64,000 bases of DNA from assembly GCF_040183065.1 (NCBI RefSeq), contig NC_091120.1, forward strand, positions 175,588,488 through 175,652,487. Direction: 5' to 3'. Shown piece after piece: positions 45,011-56,639 of this stretch. Source of the DNA: Periplaneta americana (lineage: Eukaryota; Arthropoda; Insecta; Blattodea; Blattidae). A model generated the notes under the pieces. It was not told where the DNA came from. It saw only the letters and a program-made list of their open reading frames with translations, and made no database searches. The translations under genes were made by a program, and so were the position numbers. Every line of letters begins with the position of its first letter. Within the stretch, counting starts at the first letter, position 1.

Positions 45011-45208
45011 TGCAAATCTGGCTTTCAGGTAGTAGCTCCCTGTAAAGCAGATTTGAATAATTTCAAGGAAAAATTGTTCTGGGGCCGGGAAAATTGTGAC
45101 TGTGTCGTGTATAGTTCCTGGGGTAGCTCAGTCGGGAGAGCATTCGTGCGCTAAGCGAAGGGTCCCAGGATCGATACCAGCCCCGGAACAATTTTTCCTT
45201 GAAATTAT
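45011..45208 (-). mobile_element. SINE with inverted 5' part, flanked by a 12-bp duplication
   Basis: ATAAATATTGAA (44999-45010) and ATAAATATCGAA (45209-45220) flank it. On - the 3' body is normal (ATTTCAAGGAAAAATTGTTC on + at 45064, out to GCAAATCTGG). The tRNA head with the start of the body (GGGGTAGCTCAGTCGGGAGA, GGATCGATACC, CCGGAACAATTTTTCCTTGA) runs the other way. About 33 bases of body are present twice, once in each orientation. Compare the uninverted copy at 33711-34344. Confidence 0.75.
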
Positions 45209-45408
45209 ATAAATATCGAAGCCCAAATACTCATTACACCAAGAAAGTGGTCATGCAGCAGTGAAACATCATCGCTTTGTATTTCATGGGAATCATAAGA
45301 AATATAATTATTACAATTTTCTGAGAGTGTCCAAAATAAAATCCGTCCTATGTTTCGTAAATGAGGTATTTTCTTTTAGTTTATGATAATTTTCCTTTGC
45401 TATTATAG

Positions 45409-45722
45409 GTCTACAATTATTGGTGAGAGCATCTGTCGATTATTGGAATTCCTGGGGCATGATGTGTTGCGCATCAACCACGTTGGTGACTGGGGAACGC
45501 AATTCGGTATGCTTATTGCGCACCTGCAGGACAAGTTTCCTAACTACTCATCTGAATCTCCTCCCATTGCCGATCTACAAGCATTTTATAAGGAGTCCAA
45601 AAAACGTTTCGATGAGGATGCAGAGTTTAAGCAGCGAGCCTATAATTGCGTGGTGAAACTGCAGAACATGGACCCTGAGTACAACAAGGCCTGGCAACTC
45701 ATCTGCGATGTGTCACGAAAAG
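45409..45722 (+). CDS. RARS1: RARS1 exon 5: Rossmann catalytic core
   Basis: 314 bases. Completes the Arg of HVGHLR, then encodes [60 protein letters not shown] and [20 protein letters not shown], ending LICDVSRK plus one base. [13 protein letters not shown] is the invariant block that lines the arginine pocket of ArgRS. Acceptor TTGCTATTATAG, donor GTCAGT. Confidence 0.97.
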
Positions 45723-45814
45723 GTCAGTTAATGTACCAGTAAAAGAGAGATAGTGGGAAATTATCTTATGAAATTGTCGTTTGTGAGTAATACTTATTTC
45801 ATTTTATGTTGCAG

Positions 45815-45919
45815 AATTCCAAAAAGTATATGACCGTCTAGAAGTGAAGCTTATTGAACGAGGAGAATCATTTTACCAGAAGAGAATGGAAAAATTGGTT
45901 AAAGAACTTGAAGCAAAAG
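45815..45919 (+). CDS. RARS1: RARS1 exon 6: catalytic core insertion
   Basis: 105 bases. [20 protein letters not shown] then [15 protein letters not shown] plus one base of Gly. The [18 protein letters not shown] block is diagnostic for eukaryotic ArgRS. Acceptor TTTATGTTGCAG, donor GTATGT. Confidence 0.96.
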
Positions 45920-46017
45920 GTATGTATTAAACTAACAACAACTTCAATAAATTTCACTCTGCTGCCATCTAGTGACTGCAAAAGACGTCGCATTATAATC
46001 CTGATGAAATTGCGTGG

Positions 46018-46145
46018 AGTAATAGCTTGCAACTGTTACAGTCATCTAGTGGTCATTACTAAAACATTTATTTTCAACAGTGAATTATAGCTTGCAACTA
46101 TACATCCATCTAGTGGTCGTTACCAAAAAATTCATTTTCGACAGT
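46018..46145 (+). repeat. two-copy tandem duplication in RARS1 intron 6
   Basis: TAGCTTGCAACTGTTACAGT...ATTTATTTTCAACAGTG is followed by a second copy TAGCTTGCAACTATACATCC...ATTCATTTTCGACAGTG; CATCTAGTGGTC is common to both. A third partial CATCTAGTG lies at 45966. Confidence 0.75.
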
Positions 46146-46239
46146 GGAGATCCTAGTGGTTGTTCTCTTTTATATGTTGCCCTTTCATAACATGGGACTG
46201 GCCAGTTTGATCAGGGGTAAACTCAGGTTCAACTATATG

Positions 46240-46301
<62 letters not shown>

Positions 46302-47375
46302 CATAATCGTACCTATTTTTAAGAAGGGGGACAAGACTAATTGTAGTAACTTTCGAGGAATATCACTTTTGTTGACGTCGTACAAAATTTTGTCGAATAT
46401 CCTTTTGAGAAGATTAACTCCATATGTAGATGAAATTATTGGGGACCATCAGTGTGGTTTTAGACGTAATAGATCGACTATTGATCAGATTTTTTGTATT
46501 CGACAGATATTGGAGAAAAAATGGGAGTATAAGGGTACAGTGCATCAGTTATTCATAGATTTCAAAAAAGCATATGACTCGGTTAAGAGAGAAGTTTTAT
46601 ATAATATTCTTATTGAATTTGGTATTCCCAAGAAACTAGTTCGATTAATTAAAATGTGTCTTAGTGAAACGTACAGCAGAGTCCGTATAGGCCATTTTCT
46701 ATCTGATGCTTTTCCAATTCACTGCGGGCTAAAGCAGGGAGATGCACTATCACCTTTACTTTTTAACTTCACTCTAGAATATGCCATTAGGAAAGTTCAG
46801 GATAACAGGCAGGGTTTGGAATTGAACGGGTTACATCAGCTTCTTGTCTATGCGGATGACGTGAATATGTTAGGAGAAAATCCACAAACAATTAGGGAAA
46901 ACGCGGAAATTCTTGTTGAAGCAAGTAGAGCGATAGGGTTGGAAGTAAATCCCGAAAAGACAAAGGCTGGTATTCATAGTCGACACTTTATATCACCACT
47001 TTGCAAAGTGACGCTTTTGACGAAAGTGGCTCTTTCATATTAGTGGTATTCATAGACGATTGAAGAAGTGCACTTCACAAAGTGTCACTTTACGCCAGCA
47101 AAGTGTAGAGTTACAATTTGGTTGATAATAGAAGTCCCACAATGCCTTTCAAAACAAGTGAACAAACAATAACAAATTAATGACGTATAACCTACAAATT
47201 ACAATGCTTGTGATTTGAATTGGGAGCCTATTGATTGCGCGAGGAAGAAAATATATATTTAAAGTTGTTTTATTTCAGTTTCTAGTTTTTGTTGCCGATA
47301 GTTTAGATTATTTCAGTCAATTCAGATATATAACATTTTATTAAATAGTTACCGGTAGTGATACTGCTGGTGAAA

Positions 47376-47665
47376 TTAGGTTAGGTTTTGTACAGTACAT
47401 AACTGATCCATTAATTTATATAGTTAGATTAGATTCTGTATATATCTTTTTCATTGATTTATGTTGCTAAGTCAGATTTTGTATGTATCCGTTCCACTGA
47501 TTTATACAGTTCGGTTAGATTTTGTAGCCTAAATATCTTCTATTAGTTTATATAGTTAGGTTAAGTTGGACTGAGTAGGTTAAGTTTTGAGTATATAATA
47601 TATAATCATTAAATTTATATCGTTAGGTTAGGTTTTATACGTATCTGCTTCATTGATATATCGTG
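47376..47665 (+). repeat. degenerate tandem repeats inside the TIR element
   Basis: A unit of about 60-70 bases with TTAGGTTAGGTTTTGTA...CATTGATTTATATAG recurs four to five times in diverged form (for example 47377, 47427, 47510, 47560, 47625). Non-coding. Confidence 0.5.
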
Positions 47666-47744
47666 TTATTTCCGTAATTTTCATTTTTGTCTTTTTCGTG
47701 AATAGTGAATAGAAGTAAAAAAAGAATGAGATAAACACATTACT

Positions 47745-47851
<107 letters not shown>

Positions 47852-49530
47852 TTACTCTCTCTCGTTTCCATTATTGCCTGCTCTTCAGGAATATTTTGAA
47901 TGCCAAATGTTTCTACAATGCAAAACAAAATAGGCCTAATAGTATGAGATCTCTTTTCATGGTGAGGTTATGACTGCACATGAACTAGAGACAGTAGATG
48001 TATTGCTTACCGGCGTGAAAATATTTATCACCGGTATCAAAACAGTAATGATTATATCAACATCAAGATGAATCTTATCTCAAAATACAGGTAGTCAACA
48101 AAAGTCAAAATCATTTTAAACCCAATATAATTATGGAATCCGCTTAGAAGGCAGGCACGTGAGGTCTCTCAATGCTAATTTAAAATAATTATGCCTACAT
48201 CAGATTGAAGTTAGTTTAATATTATTTAAGTTAAAAAATTCGTTTCAGTAATAAAAAATAGGTTATATAGGCATATCTACCTACATATCACTTCATAGAA
48301 TTGAGGTTATAAATATACGAATGTTACTGCAGAAATACCTGAACTATAATATTCTATATATTAATGTATGGTACATATCTGTAGCATAGAATTTTAATGC
48401 AGTCAATAACTGTATTATTGGAGGCACTGGCAAACGTCTATTATTCGTTTTTGTCTACCAGTCATCGAAAATATAAGCAATCTCAATAAGTTTCTTTATC
48501 AAATCGGAACCGGTTTTTTTAATTCTATATCATTATAAAATTCCACGGGATTGTCTTTAGGCCTATCTCTAATTTGTACATTATCCACTAATTGTGCCAT
48601 CTCTTCCGCACGTTCTAATAATTCGACAACTTCCAAGACGTCCGCCATTTTTATACAAAGTGCCACTTTCGGCTCAAAGTGTGGTCGGAACTACACTTTC
48701 ATCCAAAGTGTTCCTTTGCACCAAAGTGTCCACTGTGCAACAGAAAAGTGATACTTTGCGTCTTCCAAAGGACACTTTAATCGAAAGTGTCGACTATGAA
48801 TACCAGCCTAAGTATATGATTATGTCTCGTGACCGGAATATTGTACAAAATGGAACTATAAAAATTGGAGATTTATCCTTCGAAGAGGTGGAAAAATTCA
48901 AATATCTTGGAGCAACAGTAACAAATATAAATGACACTCGGGAGGAAATTAAACGCAGAATAAATATGGGAAATGTGTGTTATTATTCGGTTGAGAAGCT
49001 TTTGTCATCTAGTCTTCTGTCAAAAAATCTGAAAGTTAGAATTTATAAAACAGTTATATTACCGGTTGTTCTATATGGTTGTGAAACTTGGACTCTCACT
49101 TTGAGAGAAACAGAGATTAAGGGTGTTTGAGAATAAGGTTCTTAGGAAAATATTTGGGGCTAAGAGGGATGAAGTTACAGGAGAATGGAGAAAGTTACAC
49201 AACGCAGAGCTGCACGCATTGTATACTTCACCTGACATAATTAGGAACATTAAATCCAGACGTTTGAGATGGGCAGGACATGTAGCATGTATGGGCGAAT
49301 CCAGAAATGCATATAGAGTGTTAGTTGGGAGGCCGGAGGGATAAAGACCTTTGGGGAGGCCGAGACGTAGATGGGAAGATATTATTAAAATGGATCTGAG
49401 GGAGGTGGGATGGGATATGATGGTAGAGACTGGATTAATCTTGCTCAGGATAGGGACCAATGGCGGGCTTATGTGAGGGCGGCAATGAACCTACGGGTTC
49501 CTTAAAAGCCAGTAAGTAAGTAAGTATTAT

Positions 49531-49535
49531 TATTA

Positions 49536-49576
<41 letters not shown>

Positions 49577-49630
49577 AATAATACTTACATACAAATGGCT
49601 TTTAAGGAACCCGCAGGTTCATTGCTGCCC

Positions 49631-49674
<44 letters not shown>

Positions 49675-49690
49675 GTATTACTACTACCAC

Positions 49691-49748
<58 letters not shown>

Positions 49749-49760
49749 GTTATCATAATC
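49531..49760. repeat. ATT arrays with an embedded LINE end (copy F)
   Basis: ATT/AAT arrays at 49531-49582 and 49631-49748 enclose 49583-49630, which is the extreme 3' end of the RTE-like LINE on - (ACTTACATACAAATGGCTTT, TAAGGAACCCGCAGGTTCAT, TGCTGCCC). Only about 50 bp of LINE are present. Confidence 0.85.
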
Positions 49761-49911
49761 ATCATCGCTTCATAAGCCATATAAGCCCTTTGCTTACATG
49801 AACAAACTGTATTGTGCCATTGGACTCTGTGTTCACAAATGGTTTATAAAGCAAATATTATGCCCTTGAACTCTTTTATTCATAATGGAATCATCATCTT
49901 TTACATTTTAG

Positions 49912-50096
49912 GTTTGCTTGAAGAAGATGAAGGAAGGAAAGTGATGTGGGGTTCAACACAGGAAGAAGGCATTCCTCTCACGATTGTGAAATCGGATGGT
50001 GGTTTCACTTACGACACTTCTGACATGGCGACAATAAGACAACGCATTGAAGAAGAGAAAGGAGACTGGCTTATTTATGTAACAGATGCTGGACAG
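49912..50096 (+). CDS. RARS1: RARS1 exon 7: catalytic core
   Basis: 185 bases. Completes Gly, then [60 protein letters not shown] and Q, ending in phase 0 at GTGAGC. [18 protein letters not shown] is a hallmark of eukaryotic ArgRS and forms part of the adenylate site. Exon 6 to 7 spans a 4-kb intron containing LINE copy C. Confidence 0.97.
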
Positions 50097-50187
50097 GTGA
50101 GCAAAAAATATAATTTAAGGGTTAATTTATTTGATAAAATATTATGCTTACATTCAACAATACTTGAGTCTTCTTGATTGTCTAGTG

Positions 50188-50370
50188 CAGTGGTCATTAG
50201 CACTCACTGAAATGTGCAAAGCGTACGCGGTGCTGTCCCGTGTGCACTGTCGTGCAACATGGAGAGATAGAGAGCATACCCGCTAGCAGCTACGGAGTGC
50301 ACCCTAGTGCACTGCGTTTTCCGCTGGTAAGAGAGGCTAGCCCCAGTGTCCTCTGTGCTGACGACCCCTG
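50188..50370. mobile_element. hAT MITE, 183 bp
   Basis: GTCTAGTG occurs exactly at 50180-50187 and 50371-50378, an 8-bp duplication. Ends CAGTGGTCATTAGCAC and (complement) CAGGGGTCGTCAGCAC are short hAT-type TIRs. The target is the A-box-like TGGTCTAGTG of a tRNA SINE. Confidence 0.88.
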
Positions 50371-50470
50371 GTCTAGTGATTACTGCACTTGCCTCTGACC
50401 TAAGATGGACAGGTTCGACTCTGGCTGAGAACAGTGAACTTAATGTCCATGACTCCCATTCCTTTATATA
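50371..50470 (+). mobile_element. tRNA-SINE head fragment beside the hAT MITE
   Basis: GGTCTAGTGATTACTGCACT (A box) and GACAGGTTCGACTCTGGCTG (B box) at tRNA-like spacing. The rest of the SINE is not clear. Confidence 0.55.
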
Positions 50471-52127
50471 GATACTGTCTCATAAGTAATGTCGGTTTTG
50501 GAGCAAAATTTTAGTTGGAGTGTGTTGTGATGAGAAATTAATCTAATCTTCAAAGATGGTCAATTTAAGCCATTTATAAATAACTATTATTATATCCAAC
50601 ATTTAATATTGCTGTGTTTGTAACATGTTTAGTTAGGTTTCACAGAAACGTTTATTTGTAGTTACTATTAATACTTCAGTATTGTTATGAAAGTCTTAAA
50701 TTACTTTCTTCAACTTGAAAGGCAATTAAGAAAGAGAAGAGATTAGCAAGCTTCTCTTATGCATTGATCCCTCATTCCCCCCTTCTAAAGCTCCTTTACT
50801 ACAATAAGCTCACCATATGCTGAATTGGAGCTGTCATACATGTTCACCGTCGCCATCATCGCTATGAGTTACATATTGGGCAGAAATGGCGATTCCTCGG
50901 AGCTGTGAAGCCAGAATCAGTGGGAAACCTATCACAGTGACAAAATCACACCCCACTACTTGTGACAGATAATGGCGATTTTGTCACAGTGTCATTTTTG
51001 TGTTCTGCTGATTCATGACAATTAGAATGTTTCCGAGTTATCCTGAATGTAACCGAACTATGACAGCACATGGTTTGCCAACATGTGATAGCTAGGGGCG
51101 AGAATTCCATGCAAATGTATGTTTTTATAGGAACATAGGATATAGCTCAAACTTAGTACTTATCCATTTCATTACTTTCCGGTTCCAAATATGTGTACTT
51201 TTTCCGTGCATATTTGCATGTTTTGGCCTTTTTGGGGATAAAAACATGCTTAATGCATATTTAAGCAATTTTTAGCTTAGTCATGCATGTAATATACATT
51301 ATATTTAGTTTAAATGCATGTTTTAATGGTTATGAGTGGACACCTCAGTTTCTCGATTTTTATGACCCTCATTTTAGTTTCAGGAATCAGGACTGAAGAA
51401 GGAAAAGAAAAAAAAAACTAAATAACAGAAAAAGGTTTATTCAAGTTTGCACCCATAACATCTTGCGATGTAGAGATCTGCCTACAAAAACATATTCTTT
51501 GTTCTTAACTTCTATGATAAAATGTCTAGCTTTCATTAATCAGGTATTCTTGTCGTACTTTAATTTTTATTGTAATTGTAATTGTAATTGTAAATTTAAT
51601 ATTAATTGTAATCTTATTGTTCATGTTATAGTTGTAATCCCCTGGTAGAGGGGCAGAGAAGGCCTGACGGCCTTATCTCTACCAGGTTAAATAAATAAAT
51701 CTAAATCTAAATCTAAAAAAAATTGACTGACAAGCGCAGGAACGTCAGAGAACTAAATTTAGAAATGTTAGTTGTTAACTGTGCAAAAAGAAAAAAAAAG
51801 TGAAGTGAAATAAGAAATTTGGAACAAAAATGAATGTATTTTTCGCTTGATCGTGCATGTTTCATAGTGTGATAGTGCATGAATGCATGGATATTTTGAG
51901 ATTTTTTAGTGCATGAAATTCTCGTCTCTAGCCCTGTTTGTGTTTATTGCCCTTCTGCAAAGTGACATACTGATGCCATAAATATATCAACAATACTGAT
52001 TAGCATAGCGAGTAGCAAACACATGGTATGCTTGAGTGTCAAAGAGCTGAGTGGGACGATCTTATGTCATGCAACTTAGTAGGAATCTTCTAACTTGGAG
52101 TTGTCTGCATACGATCACATAATCACA
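50471..52127. other. RARS1 intron 7: unclassified, with repeated 85-bp segment
   Basis: A segment at 50845-50930 (ATCGCTATGAGTTACATATT, AATGGCGATTCCTCGGAGCT) recurs on the same strand at 52128-52215 (ATCGCTACGAGTTACATATC). GCGAGAATTCCATGCA near 51097 and its inverse ending at 51922 (TGCATGAAATTCTCG) suggest a TIR pair, but I found no target duplication. Confidence 0.45.
51455..51722 (+). mobile_element. LINE 3' UTR with terminal hairpin
   Basis: AATTGT repeats lead to CCCCTGGTAGAGGGGCAGAG, AAGGCCTGACGGCCTT and ATCTCTACCAGGTTAAATAA, then AAATCT repeats. GGTAGAG/CTCTACC and AAGGCC/GGCCTT can form the conserved terminal stem-loop found at the 3' end of several insect LINEs, where it serves as the reverse transcriptase recognition site (general knowledge of LINE 3' ends). 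No ORF remains. Confidence 0.65.
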
Positions 52128-52642
52128 GTCAATGTCAGTTGCCATTATCGCTACGAGTTACATATCGGGCGGAGATGGCGATTTTTCGGAGCTGTGATTT
52201 TCTAACTACAGTGACAGTCAGACAGTCACACATCTGTCACAGAGATAAATTCACAGGTCTTCAAATCACATCCCACCATTACTGCTTACTGATCCAGTGT
52301 TATTGTGTCCATCAGCTGATTAGCTTAATGGAAACACTGGTCATAGGCCATATATATCTAAATTCACAAGACTTTATTGTCCAGCTTTCTTGTTGTTATT
52401 GTGCAGTTTTTTAATTAAGCACATGAACAATGAAGAATTGGCAATATACCCTTTAGCTTTGGTAAGCGCAGCTTGTTTATACTACGTGATACACAGACTC
52501 TCTAATCCGGCCCTCAGTCATCTGGCCTCTCAATTATCTGGCCTCCTAGTGTACTTCCTATCACTTCTATTGTAATAGTTGTCTGGGAAATTTGTACCGG
52601 TGCCATTAATTTCTTATACTGTATTACTTATATGTGTATATA

Positions 52643-53721
52643 CGAGGGTTATTTCATAAGTCATGGCAACTATATTATAGTCCCGTCATTCTTATTTCTG
52701 GCAGCCAATCACGTCGCAGGTCGGCTACATTTAAACATATGCGTCTTGTCATTCTCTGCAGTTGATGTTATGCACTTCCTAAGGCTCGATAAAACTTAAT
52801 ATAATCGCCCGCCATTTTGGTTCTTTTGTTGGCATTCGCAGAAAACACAGGAGAACATTATTTTCCGCTCAATTATTTGCTGAAGTACAATGTATTTGTT
52901 TTATTATCATAGGAGCTACGACATGATAATGTTTAACAGTATGGCAAATAGATTCCTCGTCTGGTAGCTCGGCAATGAAAGAACAAAAATGGTGAACGAT
53001 ACTACCTACCTAGACTTTATAGAGCCTTCACTTTCTAAGGCATAAGCAAAGAGGAGTAGTCACACTGGAAATAACAGCGACGCGACTTTATATCAGCCAA
53101 TAAAGCTGCAGAAATAGAAATTCACTATAAATACAGTTGACGGTCATTGGAATGTGCTTTGCAATGCTGGTACCAAGTTGGGTCTGAGTACAGGAGGCAA
53201 TGGGTAAGGGAAATTGAAAGATACGTAAATAAAAATCATTGTTTTATTATGCACAAAAGGAAACAAAGTACATTACTCTCAGCTAACATCCTTCAAAATA
53301 ATCCCCCAAGGCTTCCACACATCTTTGCCAATGATAATGCAGGTGTTGAATACTATCAGCTGTGTGCGATTCTACTATGTACCATCTCTTGTCAAAATGC
53401 TGTTAAAGTGTCCTCCCTGTTTGCAAACCGCTTCCCATGCAGCAGCTTCTTCAATTGCGGAATGAGATCAAAGTCGCGTGGACTGAGATCAGGCGAGTAG
53501 GGAGGATGTTTCAAGATCTCCCATCCCCACCGCTGTAATGCTTCTCATAGCTCAGAATGACACTGACGAGCATTTCTGCCACGAAGAACTGCAATTTTCA
53601 TGTATGACAGCTCTTCAACTTTATTTACATCCATAGCAGTGTACAACTGTACTGAACTAACCACATTTTCAGTTATTCGAAAGATATAACATAGTTGCCA
53701 TGACTTATGAAATGACCCTCG
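52643..53721 (-). mobile_element. mariner element with TIRs, disrupted by a MITE
   Basis: TIRs CGAGGGTTATTTCATAAGTC (left) and CGAGGGTCATTTCATAAGTC (right, complement), then ATGGCAACTAT, with TA on each side. On - the right half encodes GWEILKHPPYSPDLSPRDFD, LIPQLKKLLHGKRFANREDT and LTAF, a mariner C-terminus with the third catalytic Asp (SPDL), then a stop. The 5' part of the transposase is missing. The left half of the element is occupied by the MITE at 52675-53095. Confidence 0.88.
52675..53095. mobile_element. MITE of about 420 bp (copy 2)
   Basis: Same element as 14177-14596 (shared GCCAATCACGTCGCAGGTCG-like start, ATAATCGCCCGCCATTTTGG, CCTACCTAGACTTTATAGAG). Ends TATAGTCCCGTCATTCTTAT and complement AAAGTCGCGTCGCTGTTATT. 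It begins about 30 bases inside the mariner TIR. Confidence 0.75.
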
Positions 53722-54066
53722 TACTTATATACATATACATATGGCTGCCACTTGTGAAATGTTCTAGTTTTTAGTTACAAGTTCAAGAGGAGTGGTTGGT
53801 GCAGTTTATAACTTTAAATTTAATAATATTTTAAAGTACTCTTGCTAATTCGTCACTCTTCTGTGCAAGGAATGGCTGGATTAGCAAGAGTATACTGTAT
53901 TTTGTTTGTATTATCTGGATTCTCAACTTAACACCTTTTTGTAACATGATGACAACTGTAGATATTTCTTTTGGCCTATGAGGCTGTGAAGGAATTGTAG
54001 ATATCTGAAGTTTGGAAACCTCTTGCATACATTACAGACGGAATATACGATATTCTTTTGTTTCAG

Positions 54067-54235
54067 GCAACACACTTCCAGGTACTATTTGCCTGTGCTG
54101 AACGTGCTGGCATTCTGAAGCCATCAAAAGTTCGAGTGGATCATGTAGGGTTTGGAGTGGTACTAGGTGAAGACAAGAAGAAATTCAAAACACGGTCTGG
54201 AGAGACGGTTCGTCTTGTGGAGCTGATGGATGAAG
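54067..54235 (+). CDS. RARS1: RARS1 exon 8: end of catalytic domain, KMSKS-equivalent loop
   Basis: 169 bases, phase 0 start, one base of Gly at the end. Encodes [40 protein letters not shown] and [36 protein letters not shown] is the region that replaces KMSKS in ArgRS (most eukaryotic ArgRS lack the canonical Lys-Met-Ser-Lys). Acceptor TTTTGTTTCAG, donor GTAGGG. About 200 residues, including the DALR anticodon-binding domain, remain to be encoded; I found none of it downstream, so exon 9 lies beyond 64000 or was missed. Confidence 0.96.
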
Positions 54236-54884
54236 GTAGGGATGTAGTACAGAGTAATCATTCACTTAATGGAGATAATTTCTTTCTATATTACATTTTA
54301 CAGGCTCTGGTGCGTGAACTTAATACATTAAACATTTATCATTGTTTGTATGATGAAGTAAAGTGCTCAGTGAATGAATGTTTGTGTATTTGGTTGGCTG
54401 TTTGTTTTATTCTTCCTTTTTTTTCTTTCTTTATTTATTTCTAATGTTTCTGGATATTGTCATCGTCTAGGATCTCCATGAAATCTGCTAGTCTTAAGTT
54501 CTTTAATTCTGTATTTGATGTGAGGGTACCGTACTTGTTTTGTTCCAAGCATGGAGACAATTTCTGCTGCTTTTGTGTCACAAGATTTCGTTGTAGTTTC
54601 TTCAGAGGAGTTAATCTAATTCTTTTACTCGGTTGGTTCTCATGATTCATATTTGGGAACATTTATCCCAAATTGTGTCAAATTGTGTTTTATGTCACCG
54701 AAAACCTACTTCGAATATTTTTTATTATTTTTTTTAACTCTCTTGTTTGTGCATTATAATGAGAATTCTTGATCCATTTTTATTATGGACTCGAGTGGGC
54801 CTTAGAAAGCCAAATATAACCAAATGGCGAAGGGTGTTAGTGATTGTAGTTGATGCAATTCTGTTTTAAACTGTCCCACGTGCT
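54236..54884. other. RARS1 intron 8, start; no feature recognised
   Basis: AT-rich. A 73-codon ORF on - (54441-54662) has no motif I recognise. Confidence 0.35.
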
Positions 54885-55360
54885 AGGTTTCTGCCCTCAG
54901 GGCGAATTACTGCGAATTGACAGACATAACATAGTCCGCTCAATAATTGCTAACAGATTAAGGGAACGTGGTGAATATGAAGTATATGAGGAAGTTCAAT
55001 GTCTTTCTATGGAAGGATCTATACGGCGTGCTGACATCATAATAATTGACCAAGTTAAAAAAAACTGGTCTCATTCTTGACCCCACTGTAAGGTTCGAAA
55101 TTAATGAAGATCAACCAAAGCAGGTACATGAAGAGAAATGCGCTATTTACCTTCCATGCTGTGATGATCTCAGTCATAAATCATTCAAGATTGGAATGTC
55201 ATTGGACTTATGTTTGGTGCGCGAGGAACAATTCCCAAATTTACATTGGAGATGTTCAGAAAATTAAAGGTTCCTAATAAGACTCTTCAGACAATTGCAT
55301 CAACTATTTTAAAATCTTCATTGAACATCATCAATCACCATCTCTATTCATCTTTATAAT
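54885..55360 (+). pseudogene. R2-like LINE C-terminus (nuclease-like domain)
   Basis: The frame reads SHVLGFCPQGELLRIDRHNI, VRSIIANRLRERGEYEVYEE and EGSIRRADIIIIDQ. A one-base shift in an A-run at about 55057 follows, then LILDPTVRFEINEDQPKQVH and EEKCAIYLP; after another shift near 55190, DWNVIGLMFGARGTIPKF and LKSSLNIINHHLYSSL before a stop. A half-preserved zinc finger (HxxGxC), an RR-x-D-I...DPTVRFE core and GARGT are, from memory, the C-terminal restriction-like endonuclease region of R2-type insect retrotransposons. AATAAA follows at about 55385. Clade uncertain. Confidence 0.5.
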
Positions 55361-56639
55361 ATTCAATGTATATTATTTATTTTCAATAAATTTTTATCGT
55401 GTTGATAGCTACCACATCTTGTCGCAGAATATTCTTTTTTTAAATTTCATTATGTATTTTTTTAACATTAATTTACATTTTCTTTTTTGTTCATTTGAAT
55501 TGATTAGGATGCCGATATTTTAAATCCAAGATTTGGACAGCTGTCATTTCGATGATATTCTCTCTTAGGCTTCAGAAGTGCTTAAGTTAGATTACTTTGT
55601 GAACAGAAGTATACTGTTATCAGCCTATCTGTATAACTGAGCAATTGGAAAAACTTGAAAGATACGTGATGGGGTGTTTAAGTGCAGATCTCACCTTTAT
55701 ATTTTCTTTTTTTATATATATTTTGTCACCTTTTTTTCTTTGTTTTAAATCTCATGGCATCAGCAACTTCATAGAATTCAATTCATAATAACAAAATTTT
55801 ACTATAATGAATTCAAGTCATGCTCTAATAGATTTTTTTAAAAGACTGTAATTTTGTAACAATGCCACTGTTTTCATAGTGCAAATGGGTAGTGTAATTA
55901 AATGAAGAGCCACAAGATACAGCAGTTGAGTTTTTTGCAGGTAGAAGTGACTGTGATCAATTTTATTTTATTGTGCTTGATTGACTCTATTCGTTGAATA
56001 TCTTGTGCAGTACCTGGTAATAGGAGTACGTAGCTTTCAAGACCTGCAAAAGAAATTATTTATTATAAGGATAGTTACAAGAGAGTATCTGCAGCTACAT
56101 TCTATTCTTTTCATTCTCAAATCTAACAGAGTATAAACTTGATTTATTCTACAGTAGAATTATAATTGTCTGCAATTGCATTTTTTAAATTAGTTTGGAA
56201 ACTGTAGAAAAGTGACAATTCTAATTGACCCTAGCTCAAACTTGAAGTAGTCTAATATTTTCAGTTATATTATGTAGCAAACAGTGTAGAATACTTATTT
56301 TAAATTATAAGTAAACAACTTTTATTGAGGTTCATTTTATTTTCTTGTGTTCAGAACTTTTAATAGCCACATTAGGTATTAGATACCTGGTTTCCACAAA
56401 CCATGGATTCGTGAAATACAGTTTTTCAGCTGAAAAAAAAAATTACATTTCAAGTTCTTCCAGGTCAAAAGATCGGAAGTTTAAACTTGTGATATAACGC
56501 GAAACTTTTATTTTAACACGAATCTATTTAAAATTAGTATTTTTCAAGATAAATTTTTATTCTTTAAAGAAATTTTAATTTAAAGTGTACAAAAGATATA
56601 TTTATTTCAAGTTACATATTATCTCCATACCTCCAAAAT
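55361..56639. other. intron sequence, no feature recognised
   Basis: AT-rich, no repeats of note until the minisatellite begins. Confidence 0.35.

Noticed and set aside
45093..45190. Functional tRNA gene
   Set aside because: A and B boxes are present but acceptor-stem pairing is imperfect and the segment is the head of a SINE with target duplication.
47376..47665. TTAGG-like motifs as an interstitial insect telomere
   Set aside because: TTAGG appears singly or in pairs inside a 60-70-bp degenerate repeat, never as a TTAGG array.
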